A stretch of 64,000 nucleotides of DNA, taken from positions 2,205,126-2,269,125 of the forward strand of contig NZ_CP012410.1 in the NCBI RefSeq assembly GCF_001274535.1. The letters are read 5' to 3'. This stretch comes from Leptotrichia sp. oral taxon 212 (GTDB taxonomy: Bacteria; Fusobacteriota; Fusobacteriia; Fusobacteriales; Leptotrichiaceae). The notes under the pieces are model-generated. The model worked only from the letters and a program-made list of their open reading frames with translations, was not told the DNA's origin and did not search any database. A program made the position numbers and the translations under genes. This document shows positions 49,762 through 61,521 of the stretch, piece after piece. Position 1 is the stretch's first letter. The number at the start of each line of letters is the position of its first letter.

Positions 49762-51834
49762 CTAGAATGTCTGTCCAAAACTGAAGTAGAATTTTCCTCC
49801 TGTTTTTTGTCCGCCTTTCACTTCCGGATCAAGTGGCCAACCATAGTCAAATCTTAATGGTCCAATTGGTGTATTAAGTCTTATTCCTATACCTACACCT
49901 TTTTTAAGATCTGCAAAGTTACTTGCATTATGTCTGTCAGGTGTATTTTCTTTTTTACCGTTGACTATTTTAGATTTCTGCCACGCATTTCCTATATCAA
50001 AGAAAGTAACAAACTGTAATGTTTTATTTATTTGTGTTCTATTTTCAACTGTTGCATGGAATTTATTAAATCCTTCAAATTTTCCATATTCATATCCTCT
50101 TAATGTTTCAGCTCCACCAACACTGAATCTCAATGCATCAGGAGTTCCACTTCCTGTTGATCCCCATACAACTCTATAAGCCATTACGTTTTTATCCTTA
50201 AAGAAAGTATGATGGTATGCTCTCAAATCTGCCTCAAACTGATCATATTTTCTTTTATCTTTTATAAGATCTCCTTTTTCATAAGTTAAAGTAGAGTAAA
50301 TTCCTTTTGTTGGTGCAAAAGAGTTGTCTCTTGAATCATAGATTAAAGACGGAGTTATTGCAATCAGATTATATTTATCATTTATCTGTTTTGACCCTAA
50401 GATTTCTTTATAATGGTCATATCTTGCAGATAATCTTACATATATCTTATCATTCAATCCTTTTCCTATTGTCCATCTAGTTCCTATTCTTTTTACTTTC
50501 TCAACATCTAATGGTCCTGCATCATCATCTACAGTTTCTCTCCAGTAAACAGATGCTCCTGCCTGAATTCTCTCTGTATTTCTAATCCATGGATCAAACC
50601 AGCTTATATCAAATGTTTTGTCCCCTTTATTTGATGCTTCCAGATTAAGAGAAGCTTCCTGACCTCTTCCAAGGAAGTTTGTATCTGCCAGCTTAATTCC
50701 TCCTACTAGTCCTACTGATGTTCCATATGAGATACTTCCATTTATTGTAGTTGTAGGTCTTTCTTCTACAAGAAATTCAACCGATCTTGCATTAGGATTA
50801 TTTTCCTTACCAGTTACAACAGGTTCTATTGAAGTAAATATACCTGTTCTATATAAATCTCTTATTGTTGCTTCCACATTTTTAGCTTCAAGTATTTCTC
50901 CAGGTTTTACTGACTGGGATCTTTCAAATATATAAGGCTTTGTTCTCAATTTTGCCCTATATTCTGAAGATCTCTCATTTTCTCTTTTTGAATTTACTTT
51001 CTTAAATATAACAGAATCAACCATTCCTTCTGTAAGTCCTATTTTTATATCTCCTTCTTTAGAAACATTTATATTTTCTATTCTGGCAGTTGTATATCCT
51101 TCCTTTGTATAAAGTTTTACAATTCCATTGTTATCAGGATTTAGTAAATTCCCATTTAACATTTCTCCTTCTTTTATCCCCAGTGCTTTTTCAAGTTGAG
51201 CCTCAGTGAACAAAGTATTTCCTGTTATTTCAATATCCTTTACTATTGGATTTTCTTCCACAATATAAGTAATAGCTACAGTATTGTTAGCCTCTCTATC
51301 TACTGAAGGTTCAACAGAAGCAAAAAGTCCTGTCTGGAATATTTTTTGAGCTCCGTCTATTGCCTGCTGAGGTATAAATTGATCCCCTTCCTTTAACTGA
51401 ACATTCTTTAAAACTTCTTCCTTGCTTATTTTTTCAAGCCCCTTTACATCAACTTTTGATATAATAAACTCTGTTTTTTGAGTTAAATCCTTAGCTGTTT
51501 CCTGTCTTTGCGCAGCTTCAAGAGCATTTGCAGTTTCATCAACTTCCACTACAAGGTTTACAGTGTCTCCTACCTGCTGCGGATATACGTTTACATTTGA
51601 AATATAGTTCAATCTTTTTAACGCAAGATATATTTCACTCAAACTTTTGTTAGAATAAGCATCTCCCGACTTTACAGGAATTTTTTCCCGCAAGTACTCT
51701 TCTGGAATCTGTTTCAATTGTGAAAACTGAATAGTTCCCACTTTTAGATTTTCCTTTTCAGCAGCTTTTGTTATTCCGTTCATTGATAAAAATAATGTAA
51801 CCGTTATAATCAAAGCGTAAATTTTGTTTCTCAT
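49762..51834 (-). CDS. bamA: Outer-membrane assembly factor BamA (Omp85)
   Basis: 690 residues with a signal peptide (cleavage near residue 24), five POTRA-like repeats (about residues 30-360; e.g. [18 protein letters not shown] and [17 protein letters not shown]) and a C-terminal beta-barrel. The L6 motif appears as [12 protein letters not shown], and it ends FSFGQTF with the terminal aromatic typical of barrels. It inserts beta-barrel proteins. GGAGG precedes the ATG and tamB is 13 nt upstream. Confidence 0.95.
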   Translation of the reverse strand: MRNKIYALIITVTLFLSMNGITKAAEKENLKVGTIQFSQLKQIPEEYLREKIPVKSGDAYSNKSLSEIYLALKRLNYISNVNVYPQQVGDTVNLVVEVDETANALEAAQRQETAKDLTQKTEFIISKVDVKGLEKISKEEVLKNVQLKEGDQFIPQQAIDGAQKIFQTGLFASVEPSVDREANNTVAITYIVEENPIVKDIEITGNTLFTEAQLEKALGIKEGEMLNGNLLNPDNNGIVKLYTKEGYTTARIENINVSKEGDIKIGLTEGMVDSVIFKKVNSKRENERSSEYRAKLRTKPYIFERSQSVKPGEILEAKNVEATIRDLYRTGIFTSIEPVVTGKENNPNARSVEFLVEERPTTTINGSISYGTSVGLVGGIKLADTNFLGRGQEASLNLEASNKGDKTFDISWFDPWIRNTERIQAGASVYWRETVDDDAGPLDVEKVKRIGTRWTIGKGLNDKIYVRLSARYDHYKEILGSKQINDKYNLIAITPSLIYDSRDNSFAPTKGIYSTLTYEKGDLIKDKRKYDQFEADLRAYHHTFFKDKNVMAYRVVWGSTGSGTPDALRFSVGGAETLRGYEYGKFEGFNKFHATVENRTQINKTLQFVTFFDIGNAWQKSKIVNGKKENTPDRHNASNFADLKKGVGIGIRLNTPIGPLRFDYGWPLDPEVKGGQKTGGKFYFSFGQTF

Positions 51835-51847
51835 TTTCTCCTCCTAA

Positions 51848-54800
51848 TTATTTAGATAAAGTGTCCAATTTTTTCCTACGAAATAATTTTTTCCATAAAT
51901 CTCCGAAAGAATCCGCTTTTGTTGAAAAATCAACTCCAAAATAATAGTTCAAATCATTTTTTGGCTTGAAGTTAGTGCTTTCATCCTTCTTAGTTATGGT
52001 TTCTCCACCAATTTTAAGTTCCAATCCTTCAAATACATTATAGTTTATCCAAGCGTTGTATCCAACAGGATTAGATGTGTTTCCATTTTCTGTCTTTGTC
52101 TGGAATGGGAATTTAACCTGTAAATTCCAGAACCATTTTTCCTTATAAAGGTTATCCTGAATGTATAAAGTAGTGGCTCCACTGTATTCCCCCGTCTTTT
52201 CAGATTTCTTAAAATCAGTTGACACAGATACATTGCTTAATCCAAGTGTCTCTCCAATTTTACCAGTTACTGGAGAAAAAATCAACTCATTTAATGCAGT
52301 ATTTAAAACAGAGCCTATTAGTACTGTTCCATCCTGACTTGAATCTGTCTGCTTATTATCCTGATTTTTATTATTTCCTTTTGATGCCGTATTAAACGCC
52401 AGCAAAGAAACTATCTGTTCCCTTGAAAGTCCTGAATCAGAAGAAAATTTTATATCAGGATTGCTCACTTTTCCGGTGAGTGACACTTCAATTCTTTCTT
52501 TTCCAACTTTTGTACTTGCATTAAATACTATAAATGGATCTATCTGAAGTGTACTTCCTGTTGACTGCTCAGGAAATCTTATTTCTGCATTATCAATTTT
52601 AAAACGGTTATTATTCAGTACAAATGATCCTTGTCTTATTGTATATTCTCCAATCAATCCTACTTCACCGTTTTCATATAATACTTTACTTTCTCCTGAA
52701 ATACCTCCTTTAATATTTTTTACAAGACTGATACTAGGAATATTAAGTTTCACATCCTTGTTCGCCCTCAAATTTATATCTACTATATACTGTTTCAGTA
52801 TCTTATCTATTACTTCCTCAACAATCCCTTCAACTATAGTTTTGTTTTTCAGAATTTTTTCCTGTTCTTCTGCAGATACACTTTTCTTTTCTCCTCCAAA
52901 ACTAGGTATTGCTCTTATTTCACCTGATTCTGCAGTTATATTACCAAACAGATGATTTTCAGTAAATACTATATCTCCGGTCACAACTGCATCTATGTCC
53001 TGTCCATATCTTACTTTTACACTGTTCAGTGAAGCATTCAGTTCAAACTTTCCAAGTTCCAGTCTTTTAGTTCGCATAAAATCTTCAGGAATTACAGGAA
53101 CATCAAGATTTCCATCAACAGTAAATGTTCCACCATTATAACCACCATCAAGTCTGTTCACATTCAATTTCCTATTATCAACACTTATATCAGCATTGAT
53201 ATTATCAACTAGTGTCAAGTTATCTTTAGTCTTATAATTAAAATTATTTAGCAAGATTTTTCCTGTTGTCTGTGCCGGTGAAAATACAATATCTATATCT
53301 GCTATTCCACTTGCTTCTTTTATGTTTTTATCAAGACCAAGGAAAGAAAGATTAAAATTTTTAGCAAGTGCTGATATATTGTAATTTATAGGAGAAAAAT
53401 TAAAATATCCATTTAAAAGTAATGGGTTTTTTTCATACTCCAGATAAAACTGTCCAATATTTATCCCTTTATTATTAACACTTACATCTACATCAAGATT
53501 TTCAACAGGAAACCCGCTTAATGTTACCTTGTCAGAATTAATTCTGGTTTCTGTTGAAAAACTTTCCGGCTTTCCTTTGAAAGCAAAGTCAAGAGTTATA
53601 TCTCCGCTATATCCTTTATCTTTCAAATCCTGAACCGAATCCAGAGAAAACTTCTGATTTTCAAGTTTATAATCTATATCTATATTAGCCAGATCAAATT
53701 TTGTGTTTGTTCTGAAAAGCTCTTCATCATTGTCTCCTCTAACAACAAGATCCTTAATATTAAAAGTCCCATATTTAAAAAGTTTATCTACATTTCCGTC
53801 TGAATATTCCAGATTTACATTTAATGAAGGTAATTTATAGCCTTTATAACCTATATTTCCAAAATTTACATTTCCTGACAGGTTAAACTTATTCAAATCT
53901 CCTTTAAGCGACAAATCGGATAATGTCCCAAATGTCAGATCATTAAATTTAAACAGCTTTGGAATATCCGGTTCTACCAGACTTAATTTCAAATCTGCAA
54001 GACCTGTTTTCATATCATAGGTACCTGATATCTTATTATCCCTTAAAGTAAATTTCCTGAAATCCAGTACACTCCTATTTATGTCTATTATTCCTTCAGT
54101 ATCTCCTATATAAGTTGAATCTATAGTTGTTTTTGAAGGATACAGCATTATATTTCCAGACAGGTTATCTAAAGAGCCATTTACATTCATTGTTGCATTT
54201 TCTATATAAAGATTTACTTCCGGCTTAATATTGTTGTATACTACATAGTTTTTCAGCTCAGAATTTATTTTTATATTTCCATTTTTCATATTGAATGAAC
54301 CGTTTGCCTGCAACTTCTCATTACTTACATTTGAAATATTTACAATATTATTTTTTATATTTAAATTTCCTGAAACATTTTTTAACCTCTGATAACCTAC
54401 CCATAATTCAGACATTTTAGCATCTATATCTAAATTTAAACTTAGCAAATCATTGATTTTACCCTTAGCATGCAGCTGTTCATATTCCACTACATATTCA
54501 CCATAAGGACTGTAAAGTTCATAATTTCCTGACAGGTTATCTCCTTTTCCTGAAATATTTGCTTTCACTGTCATTGGAAGTTTAGCCTTATCAAGACCTT
54601 TCAGGTTATATCCATAATCTCTTAAGAGTTTTGCGGCATCAAATCTACCTTTTCCAAATGTTGTAATTTTATATGAATGATTCATATCTGCTGTAGTTAT
54701 TCCTGAGACTCTCAGATTCTGTCCCTTTACATTTACATCTGCATTTACATTATAGGAACCGTTCTTTACATTTACATTTGCATTTATTAAATCAAAATAC

Positions 54801-56434
54801 TTGTTATCCCTGCTTTTTAATTTTGCCTGTATATTTCCTGACTGTAAAATATTCTTATTATTGAACTTAAGCACCAGATTGTCCACTTTAGGATTTACAT
54901 CATAGGAATTTCCTCCATACTTCACTGTGAGATAATCTTTTCCGGTTGCATTTACATTCATCTGCTGTTCTTTTGGATTTATTGTATAATTTCCTGCAAG
55001 TTCCCTTGAAGCAAAATCTCCCTTTATTATATTTTCTTTATTTATTGATGCTGTCCCTGTTATCTGCCCTATACTGTAATCAGAACCCCTGTTTGTAATT
55101 ACATAATTACCGTTACCATGTTTTTCTTTTACATTATAGGTAAACTTTGGCATAGCAACATCATTTTTCACTTTAAATCCACTTATTGTTTCATCAAAAT
55201 GGAAAGATGTATTTTCCAATGTCAGAATTTGTTCCCTGGACATTTTCAATGATGTTTTTAAATCTCTGAACCTGTAATTTGCAATCGCTATCTGAGGTGA
55301 GGAAAATTTACCGTCTAATGCAACTTCCTTATTTTGAACATTTATTTTTGCATTAAGCTCCCCTGAAACATTTCCATTAGCTTTAACATTAGAATTCTTT
55401 ATGAGTTTATATCTTGCAATTTCCTTAAACGGAACATTATCAGTGGTCAGCTTCATATCAATATTATGTTTTGGTATGCTATAGTTCATTTTAAATGTTA
55501 CAGGATGACTTTCTATGGAAGTTTTTGCATCAACCGAAATATCATCTTTCTGCATATCTATTACTGCATCAATATTTTCAATATTCCCATCAAAATCATC
55601 ATATTCCAGTGTCCCATTTTTTACATTTAACTTGCCTTTTACCTTCATGACACTTTCCTTATGTTTCTGACTTAACTCCAGATTACCTGTAAGTATTCCT
55701 CCCTTAGCTTTTATCATATCGAGGGGAACATATTGACCCAGACTTTGTGTTACATTGACATTTTTAAATTCAAATCCAAGATAAAATTCCTTTTTTTTAG
55801 GATCAGTGTTTTTAGTTTTGTCAAACATTGATCTGAAAGACTGCAAAGTATTTACCTTCTGAGCAAGATGTACCTTTATACTCTCTGCGTCATCACTTCC
55901 TTTGGCCTCAAGTGAAAATCCTCTTGATTTTGAAACTTCCAGATATCCATTCACATTTTTTAAAGTTTTCGATATTTTTTCCTTGTAGCTTGTATCAGTA
56001 TAATTTAATATGGAATCATGATAATACAGTTTTCCAAGCCTGTTTGTATTATCATAGGTGACTTTTTTCTTGTCATCAGGTTTTAATATGTTAAATACAT
56101 TAAACTTATTCTGAGGATATCTTTCAAGATTGACAGTTGCATTATAGACATCTATTCTGGATAATCTTGAAGGAAGCATAAGATTTACTTTTGCAACGGC
56201 TTTTTTAGCATCAATTACAGTATTTCCTGACTGATCCTTTACTTTTAAGTCGTCTATTCTTATTTTTCCAAATCCTTCAAGTTCCACTTTTTTAAATTCA
56301 ACATTCAGACCTGAAGATTTCAGTATTGATCCCAGCATTCCCTTAAAATTATTTGTAGCAATAAATCCTCTGACTAAAAACAGAGATAACAAAAGAGGAA
56401 TAAATGTAAATAAAGATTTTCTTATATATTTCAT
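51848..56434 (-). CDS. TamB-like translocation/assembly module protein
   Basis: 1528 residues. One N-terminal membrane helix (residues 7-27), a very long repetitive beta-structure of short strands (VNVKNGSYNVNADVNVKG type) typical of AsmA/TamB proteins, and a C-terminal DUF490 domain (about 1200-1500: IRQGSFVLNNNRFKIDNAEIRFPEQS). It spans the periplasm and helps with outer-membrane protein assembly or lipid transport, fitting its place beside bamA and lpxD. GGAGG precedes the ATG. Confidence 0.9.
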   Translation of the reverse strand: MKYIRKSLFTFIPLLLSLFLVRGFIATNNFKGMLGSILKSSGLNVEFKKVELEGFGKIRIDDLKVKDQSGNTVIDAKKAVAKVNLMLPSRLSRIDVYNATVNLERYPQNKFNVFNILKPDDKKKVTYDNTNRLGKLYYHDSILNYTDTSYKEKISKTLKNVNGYLEVSKSRGFSLEAKGSDDAESIKVHLAQKVNTLQSFRSMFDKTKNTDPKKKEFYLGFEFKNVNVTQSLGQYVPLDMIKAKGGILTGNLELSQKHKESVMKVKGKLNVKNGTLEYDDFDGNIENIDAVIDMQKDDISVDAKTSIESHPVTFKMNYSIPKHNIDMKLTTDNVPFKEIARYKLIKNSNVKANGNVSGELNAKINVQNKEVALDGKFSSPQIAIANYRFRDLKTSLKMSREQILTLENTSFHFDETISGFKVKNDVAMPKFTYNVKEKHGNGNYVITNRGSDYSIGQITGTASINKENIIKGDFASRELAGNYTINPKEQQMNVNATGKDYLTVKYGGNSYDVNPKVDNLVLKFNNKNILQSGNIQAKLKSRDNKYFDLINANVNVKNGSYNVNADVNVKGQNLRVSGITTADMNHSYKITTFGKGRFDAAKLLRDYGYNLKGLDKAKLPMTVKANISGKGDNLSGNYELYSPYGEYVVEYEQLHAKGKINDLLSLNLDIDAKMSELWVGYQRLKNVSGNLNIKNNIVNISNVSNEKLQANGSFNMKNGNIKINSELKNYVVYNNIKPEVNLYIENATMNVNGSLDNLSGNIMLYPSKTTIDSTYIGDTEGIIDINRSVLDFRKFTLRDNKISGTYDMKTGLADLKLSLVEPDIPKLFKFNDLTFGTLSDLSLKGDLNKFNLSGNVNFGNIGYKGYKLPSLNVNLEYSDGNVDKLFKYGTFNIKDLVVRGDNDEELFRTNTKFDLANIDIDYKLENQKFSLDSVQDLKDKGYSGDITLDFAFKGKPESFSTETRINSDKVTLSGFPVENLDVDVSVNNKGINIGQFYLEYEKNPLLLNGYFNFSPINYNISALAKNFNLSFLGLDKNIKEASGIADIDIVFSPAQTTGKILLNNFNYKTKDNLTLVDNINADISVDNRKLNVNRLDGGYNGGTFTVDGNLDVPVIPEDFMRTKRLELGKFELNASLNSVKVRYGQDIDAVVTGDIVFTENHLFGNITAESGEIRAIPSFGGEKKSVSAEEQEKILKNKTIVEGIVEEVIDKILKQYIVDINLRANKDVKLNIPSISLVKNIKGGISGESKVLYENGEVGLIGEYTIRQGSFVLNNNRFKIDNAEIRFPEQSTGSTLQIDPFIVFNASTKVGKERIEVSLTGKVSNPDIKFSSDSGLSREQIVSLLAFNTASKGNNKNQDNKQTDSSQDGTVLIGSVLNTALNELIFSPVTGKIGETLGLSNVSVSTDFKKSEKTGEYSGATTLYIQDNLYKEKWFWNLQVKFPFQTKTENGNTSNPVGYNAWINYNVFEGLELKIGGETITKKDESTNFKPKNDLNYYFGVDFSTKADSFGDLWKKLFRRKKLDTLSK

Positions 56435-56540
56435 TTTTACCTCCTTTTTTAATTTTATCTCATTTTCATATTTATTTTATCTTATTATATTATATGTTGC
56501 TTATATCATACTTAGTTTTTTTTCCATATTATTAAATTTT

Positions 56541-57476
56541 TTAATCAAAATCAATATTCATTAATCCTATTATTCTTTCAAGTTCCTCATAATCATGAAA
56601 CTTTATTTCTATTTTTCCATTTCCATGTAAATTTCCCTTTATTTCTACACTGCTTTCAAAAAATTCCCTTAATTTATCTTCCAGAAATAATTTTTCACTG
56701 TCTTTTTTTTCGTGACTTTCTATATGTAGACTGTCTTTCTTTTCAGAAAAATCTGTTTCCTGATTATCTGTAATATTAATTTTATCAGTTTCATGAAAAT
56801 TTTCTGAATTCAAACTATTATTTCCCGCTTCTTTTTTCCTATCTTGCTTATCATCAGGCAAAACATCTGAAAATTTTTCTTTATTCATGAGTACTTTTAC
56901 TCTTTTTTCTGTTTCCCTGACAGAATATCCCTTGTCTATTATTTCTTTTGCAGCAGATTCTATTTTCTTCTGATCAGACAGGCTCAGAAGAGTTCTTGCA
57001 TGTCCATAGGATATTTCGCCTTTTTTCACCATTTCCTTGACACTTCCTGGAAGCTTTAAAATCCTCATCTTATTTGAAAGTGAAGATCTTGTTTTCCCTA
57101 GCTTTTCAGAAAGTTTCTCCTGAGTGTATCCGTACACTTCCATAAGCATTAGATAAGACTCCGCTTCCTCTATTGGATTCAGGTCTTCACGCTGAATATT
57201 TTCCAAAACAGAAAGTTCATATCCTCTGGCATCACCGACACTTATCTCTATAGCTGAGATATTCTCCATTCCAAGTTCCCTGCATGCCCGGTAACGTCTT
57301 TCCCCTGCCACAATCTCATATTTCCCGTTTGAAATTTTTCTCACGGTAATCGGCTGAATCAGTCCGCTACTTTTTATTGAATCCTTCAATTCGGACATTT
57401 TTTCATTATCAAAATATTTTCTTGGCTGGTTACTATTTGTAACAATCCTGTCAATTTTTAAATTCAGAAGTTTCAT
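56541..57476 (-). CDS. parB: ParB/Spo0J-family chromosome partition protein
   Basis: 311 residues. ParB N-terminal CTPase motifs (NQPRKYFDNEKMSELKDSI, VAGERRYRAC, ENIQREDLNPIEEA), the HTH (TQEKLSEKLGKTRSSLSNKM), and a charged, Ser/Lys-rich linker before the C-terminal dimer region. It binds parS sites near oriC. Unusually, no parA gene adjoins; the gene upstream is the zinc-ribbon membrane protein. A ParA could be elsewhere in the genome, or the product may be the Noc-like kind. Confidence 0.92.
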   Translation of the reverse strand: MKLLNLKIDRIVTNSNQPRKYFDNEKMSELKDSIKSSGLIQPITVRKISNGKYEIVAGERRYRACRELGMENISAIEISVGDARGYELSVLENIQREDLNPIEEAESYLMLMEVYGYTQEKLSEKLGKTRSSLSNKMRILKLPGSVKEMVKKGEISYGHARTLLSLSDQKKIESAAKEIIDKGYSVRETEKRVKVLMNKEKFSDVLPDDKQDRKKEAGNNSLNSENFHETDKINITDNQETDFSEKKDSLHIESHEKKDSEKLFLEDKLREFFESSVEIKGNLHGNGKIEIKFHDYEELERIIGLMNIDFD

Positions 57477-57554
57477 AATCCCTCTTTTTTATAATTTTTA
57501 TATTTTAAATTTTATCCGGAATTTTTTTGTATATATTCATAATTTTCTGTAAAA

Positions 57555-58529
57555 CTATTTTCTGCTTACCGAATAAATTCCCTGGGAGTCCCTAGAAGCT
57601 GCCCTCGCCGATAATGCACCCATTATTATTATTACAACCAGTGCAATTATGAAGTAGGGATCAAACCATACTTTTCCTTTTATATCAGAATCTACATTCA
57701 TATAAGTCAGAAGCTGTTCCGCCGCTTCAAAAAATCCTGAAGAAATCCCTTCCGCCTTCAGTCCGCTCCTAAAATGAAAAACAACAGTTATAAAATGCGA
57801 CACTGCAATTACAATACTTGAAGCCAGCACAAACAGAACTGATCCTATAACTCCCATTTTCTTTGTAAACAGTGTATATCCGGCTATTCCACCTATCAGG
57901 ATTACTATTACAGAAATTGCCGCAATATATCCAAACATCCCTATAATAACCCATAAAATGCCACCGACAGAAGCTCCCAGAAGACTTCCTATAAATCCTA
58001 ATATGTAATTTTCCTTTACTGAAGCCATTTCTTTCTTGTTTTTTTCAAGTTCCTCTGATTTTTCGTGATGACAGTTTTCACATAAATAATGTACTTCAGA
58101 TTCATTTTTTATGACCTGTGTTGCCTTTATCTCAGCTTCCTCAGGTGAAATTCCACAAAAGGCACAGCAGCTTACTGTTCCTTCCTTTTCCAGAAAATCT
58201 GTTATTCTGTCCAGTATTTTTTCAATATCTTCACTTACTTTTTTGGAATTTCCTTCATGTAATTTAATTTTTATATAATTTTTTTTAACCTTTGCTTCAC
58301 TTATCCCATGAAATTCTTTGTTTAACTCATTCAATAAGTTCTCAATTCTACTCCTGTCTGTCTTCTTGTCTATATTTACCTTTACAATATAATCTCTTAA
58401 ATCAACTAGAATACTAGTATGATAGCCTTTTATTTTACCCTTTACAGCCTCTATCGTTTCTAAAAAACTTAGCTGCTCATCTATAATTTCCAGATTATAT
58501 TTTTCTGCTAAAATTTTTAAATTTTTCAT
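57555..58529 (-). CDS. Zinc-ribbon multi-pass membrane protein of unknown function
   Basis: 324 residues from the ATG at 58529 (GAAAGGGA upstream; the frame from 58583 adds 18 unsupported residues). The N-terminal part holds CCAFC and CENC, a zinc-ribbon pair (about residues 120-160); residues 175-310 form four to five membrane segments ending near SAR. Encoded between rsmG and parB, where parA is usual. Nothing recognisable links it to partition, but the position invites a test. Confidence 0.55.
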   Translation of the reverse strand: MKNLKILAEKYNLEIIDEQLSFLETIEAVKGKIKGYHTSILVDLRDYIVKVNIDKKTDRSRIENLLNELNKEFHGISEAKVKKNYIKIKLHEGNSKKVSEDIEKILDRITDFLEKEGTVSCCAFCGISPEEAEIKATQVIKNESEVHYLCENCHHEKSEELEKNKKEMASVKENYILGFIGSLLGASVGGILWVIIGMFGYIAAISVIVILIGGIAGYTLFTKKMGVIGSVLFVLASSIVIAVSHFITVVFHFRSGLKAEGISSGFFEAAEQLLTYMNVDSDIKGKVWFDPYFIIALVVIIIMGALSARAASRDSQGIYSVSRK

Positions 58530-58608
58530 TTTTATCCCTTTCAATTTTTTCATAGGGAAAAGTATTTCCTGCAATTTCTTCATTTCACAAATTCATTTTA
58601 TCACTCAA

Positions 58609-59337
58609 TTATAAAGGTTTCTTTGCCGGAATTCCTGTTTTTCTTGGATATTTCCCATCTGTTTTCTTTAATTTTCGTATTTCGAGTATTATCCTTTCAT
58701 CTCCGCTTTCAGGAAGATGAAACTTATGTATATTTTCTACCGAAGCATTCAGTTTTTTCAGGGCATTTTCTGATTCTTCAAGCTCATTAAGATTAAGCTT
58801 CTGAGGCAGAAACCTTCCGTTTACTTTCAGAAAAGGTAACATATACTCCAGTATTATTCTTAAATTTGCCACTCCTCTGCAGAGAGCCGTATCAAAACTT
58901 TCTCTTCTGTTTTTTATGAGTTCCTCCGCCCTTTCAGAGCTTGTTTTTACATTTTCAAGTTTTAATTTTTCTATGACTTCGTTTATAAACTCAATTTTTT
59001 TCCTTACTGAATCTACAAGTAGAAATTCCTTTTCAGGATAATATATCGCAAGGACAAGCCCAGGAAATCCGGCTCCTGTTCCTACATCTATAATTTTCTG
59101 CTCTTCCTCTTTTATTACTTCTGCCAGAAACAGACTGTCAATAAAGTGTTTTTCTGCCATTCCTTTTTTATCCCTTATTGCAGTAAGGTTCATTACCTTG
59201 TTCTTCTCATGGAGAAGTTCAAGGAAGCCGAGCATTTTTTTCTTTTTTTCTTCATCAACTGAAATTTCTGACTTCAAAAGAAGTTCATTAAAATAGTTTC
59301 TGATTTCATTGTCAATTTCTATATTATTATTTTCCAT
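58609..59337 (-). CDS. rsmG: 16S rRNA G527 N7-methyltransferase RsmG
   Basis: 242 residues from ATG 59337 (ATGGGA upstream; the frame from 59355 is less likely). The SAM-binding motif IIDVGTGAGFPGLVLAIYYP is clear, followed by LLVDSVRKK and LENVKTSSERAEEL. Loss of RsmG confers low-level streptomycin resistance in other bacteria. It follows mnmG, the conserved oriC-proximal order. Confidence 0.95.
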   Translation of the reverse strand: MENNNIEIDNEIRNYFNELLLKSEISVDEEKKKKMLGFLELLHEKNKVMNLTAIRDKKGMAEKHFIDSLFLAEVIKEEEQKIIDVGTGAGFPGLVLAIYYPEKEFLLVDSVRKKIEFINEVIEKLKLENVKTSSERAEELIKNRRESFDTALCRGVANLRIILEYMLPFLKVNGRFLPQKLNLNELEESENALKKLNASVENIHKFHLPESGDERIILEIRKLKKTDGKYPRKTGIPAKKPL

Positions 59338-59433
59338 AATTTCCCATACTTTCAATAATTATTTATTTTAACAGTTAGACATAAAATCCGATTCTTTTAC
59401 ATTTCTGTAAAATTTTCTACTGTGGCAATGCCA

Positions 59434-61320
59434 TTATTTAAGTATTCCGTCAAGATACATTATCAATACAGATATATCTGCCGGAGTAACTCCTGATATT
59501 CTTGAAGCCTGTCCTACATTGTATGGCTTTCTTTCCTTCAGTCTCTGCTTTGCTTCAAGCGTTATCCCTTTCATACCCTCATAATCAAAGTCTTTAGGTA
59601 TCTTCTTGTCATCCAGTTTTTTCTGTCTGTCCATTATCTGTTTTGCTTTTGCAATATATCCTTCATATTTAACCTGAACTTCTATCTGGTATTCCGTATC
59701 TTCATCAAAGCTGAGATCAGGTACATTTTCCATTATTTCTGCTATATATTTTATATCATGATAGGTAACCTTTGGACGTCTCAGAATTTCCTTTAATGTT
59801 GTTCCGCTTTTCAGGGATTCGTCATATCTGTCAAGTATTTCTGCCAGTCTTTTATTACTTATCCCTAACTTTATATCTTCAAGCTTTTCTATTGTTTCTG
59901 CAACATTTTTCTTTTTTTCCTCTATCCTGTCATAATATTTTTTTTCAAGGAGCCCTATTTTATAAGCTTTTTCAGATAATCTGATGTCAGCATTGTCTTC
60001 CCTTAAAATAAGCCTGAATTCCGACCTTGCAGTAAACATTCTGTATGGTTCAAAAAGTTCCTTGTTTATAAGATCATCTATCATTGTCCCAATATACGAA
60101 CTTTCCCTGTCCAGAATGAAAGGTTCTTCACCCTTGATTTTAAGAGCCGCATTTATTCCGGCTACAATTCCCTGAGCCGCCGCCTCTTCATAACCGCTTG
60201 TTCCGTTTATCTGCCCTGCAAGATAGAGACCCTTGACTCTTTTCGTTTCAAGTGTATAGTCAAGCTCCTGAGGATTTACAATATCATACTCCACCGCATA
60301 TCCATATCTCATTATATGGGCATTTTCAAGGCCTTCTATTGTATTTACTATTTTCTGCTGGTATTCTGCGGGATAGCTTGTAGACAGTCCACTTATATAA
60401 ACTTCCGATGTATCAAAACCTTCAGGTTCCAGAAACAGATGATGGCTGTCCTTTTCATGAAATTTTACAACCTTGTCCTCGATTGACGGACAGTATCTCG
60501 GTCCTGTACTCTTTATGCTTCCATTATACATTGGAGCCTTATCCAGATTATCCAGTATTATTTTATGCGCTTCAAGGTTAGTTCTTGTCAGATAGCATGA
60601 AAGCTGAGGTTTTTCAAGGACTTCCTCATCTGGAGTTCTCATTGAAAATTTTAATGCTGCTCCAACTTCTCCAGGCTGTACTTCAAGCTTTGAAGTGTCG
60701 AGTGTTCTTATGTCTATTCTTGGAGGCGTTCCTGTCTTGAACCTGTCCATTTTAAAGCCTAGAGCCTTCAATGAATCTGTAAGCTCTTCAGAAGAAAGCT
60801 CCCCCATTCTTCCACCTTTTATCCTTTTTTCGCCTATATACATAAGCCCCCTTAAAAATGTGCCTGTCGCCACAATTACAGTTTTCGCCTTAAAATCAAG
60901 TCCTGTCTTTGTTCTTATTCCTTTTGTCTCTCCATTTTCAACGACAAGTTCAGTTACAATATCCTGAACTGTATCAAGATTTTCCTGATTTTCCAGTGTC
61001 TTTTTCATTTCCCTTGCATATATTTTCCTGTCAGACTGAGCTCTTAAAGACCTTACTGCCGGTCCTTTTTTTGTATTCAGTATTCTCATCTGGACAAAAC
61101 TTTTATCCATATTCCGTCCCATTTCTCCGCCTAATGCGTCAACTTCCTTTACAAGATGGCTTTTTGCAGGCCCTCCTACAGAAGGATTACATGACATTAC
61201 ACCTATATTATCAAGAGTTATTGTAAAAACTGCCGTTTTCATACCTAATCTTGCACAGGCCAGTGAAGCCTCTATTCCTGCATGTCCTGCTCCTATTACA
61301 ATAACATCATATTCTCTCAT
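59434..61320 (-). CDS. mnmG: tRNA uridine-5-carboxymethylaminomethyl modification enzyme MnmG
   Basis: 628 residues. FAD-binding start [20 protein letters not shown], then [14 protein letters not shown] and the C-terminal helical domain with [24 protein letters not shown] (shortened here) and [21 protein letters not shown]. With MnmE it installs cmnm5U34 in tRNAs. AAGGAGA precedes the ATG. First gene of the mnmG-rsmG-parB run, suggesting nearness to the origin of replication; no dnaA boxes were recognised here. Confidence 0.96.
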   Translation of the reverse strand: MREYDVIVIGAGHAGIEASLACARLGMKTAVFTITLDNIGVMSCNPSVGGPAKSHLVKEVDALGGEMGRNMDKSFVQMRILNTKKGPAVRSLRAQSDRKIYAREMKKTLENQENLDTVQDIVTELVVENGETKGIRTKTGLDFKAKTVIVATGTFLRGLMYIGEKRIKGGRMGELSSEELTDSLKALGFKMDRFKTGTPPRIDIRTLDTSKLEVQPGEVGAALKFSMRTPDEEVLEKPQLSCYLTRTNLEAHKIILDNLDKAPMYNGSIKSTGPRYCPSIEDKVVKFHEKDSHHLFLEPEGFDTSEVYISGLSTSYPAEYQQKIVNTIEGLENAHIMRYGYAVEYDIVNPQELDYTLETKRVKGLYLAGQINGTSGYEEAAAQGIVAGINAALKIKGEEPFILDRESSYIGTMIDDLINKELFEPYRMFTARSEFRLILREDNADIRLSEKAYKIGLLEKKYYDRIEEKKKNVAETIEKLEDIKLGISNKRLAEILDRYDESLKSGTTLKEILRRPKVTYHDIKYIAEIMENVPDLSFDEDTEYQIEVQVKYEGYIAKAKQIMDRQKKLDDKKIPKDFDYEGMKGITLEAKQRLKERKPYNVGQASRISGVTPADISVLIMYLDGILK

Positions 61321-61454
61321 TATTGTTTTTTCTCCTTATTTCCTATTTAAAATTTATTCCTGTCAGTTATTTATTTCAATACTTTTACTATATTTTCCAT
61401 ATTTTTCTGTACTCTATATTATACAGTATTAAATCATTTTTTTCAAATAAAAAT

Positions 61455-61486
61455 AGGGAAGCGTAATCACTATTTTACACTTCCCT
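61455..61486 (-). terminator. Terminator after the nitroreductase gene
   Basis: AGGGAAG (61455-61461) pairs with CTTCCCT (61480-61486), extended by GTAA/TTAC across a one-base mismatch, and is followed on the minus strand by a T-rich tract. The rest of 61321-61521 is AT-rich without a gene. Confidence 0.75.
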
Positions 61487-61521
61487 GTTGCATTTCCTAT
61501 TTTAAAATGTTAATTATTTAA

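Noticed and set aside
61321-61521. Possible oriC next to mnmG
   Set aside because: The region is short, has a terminator and AT-rich sequence, and shows no cluster of DnaA-box-like 9-mers.
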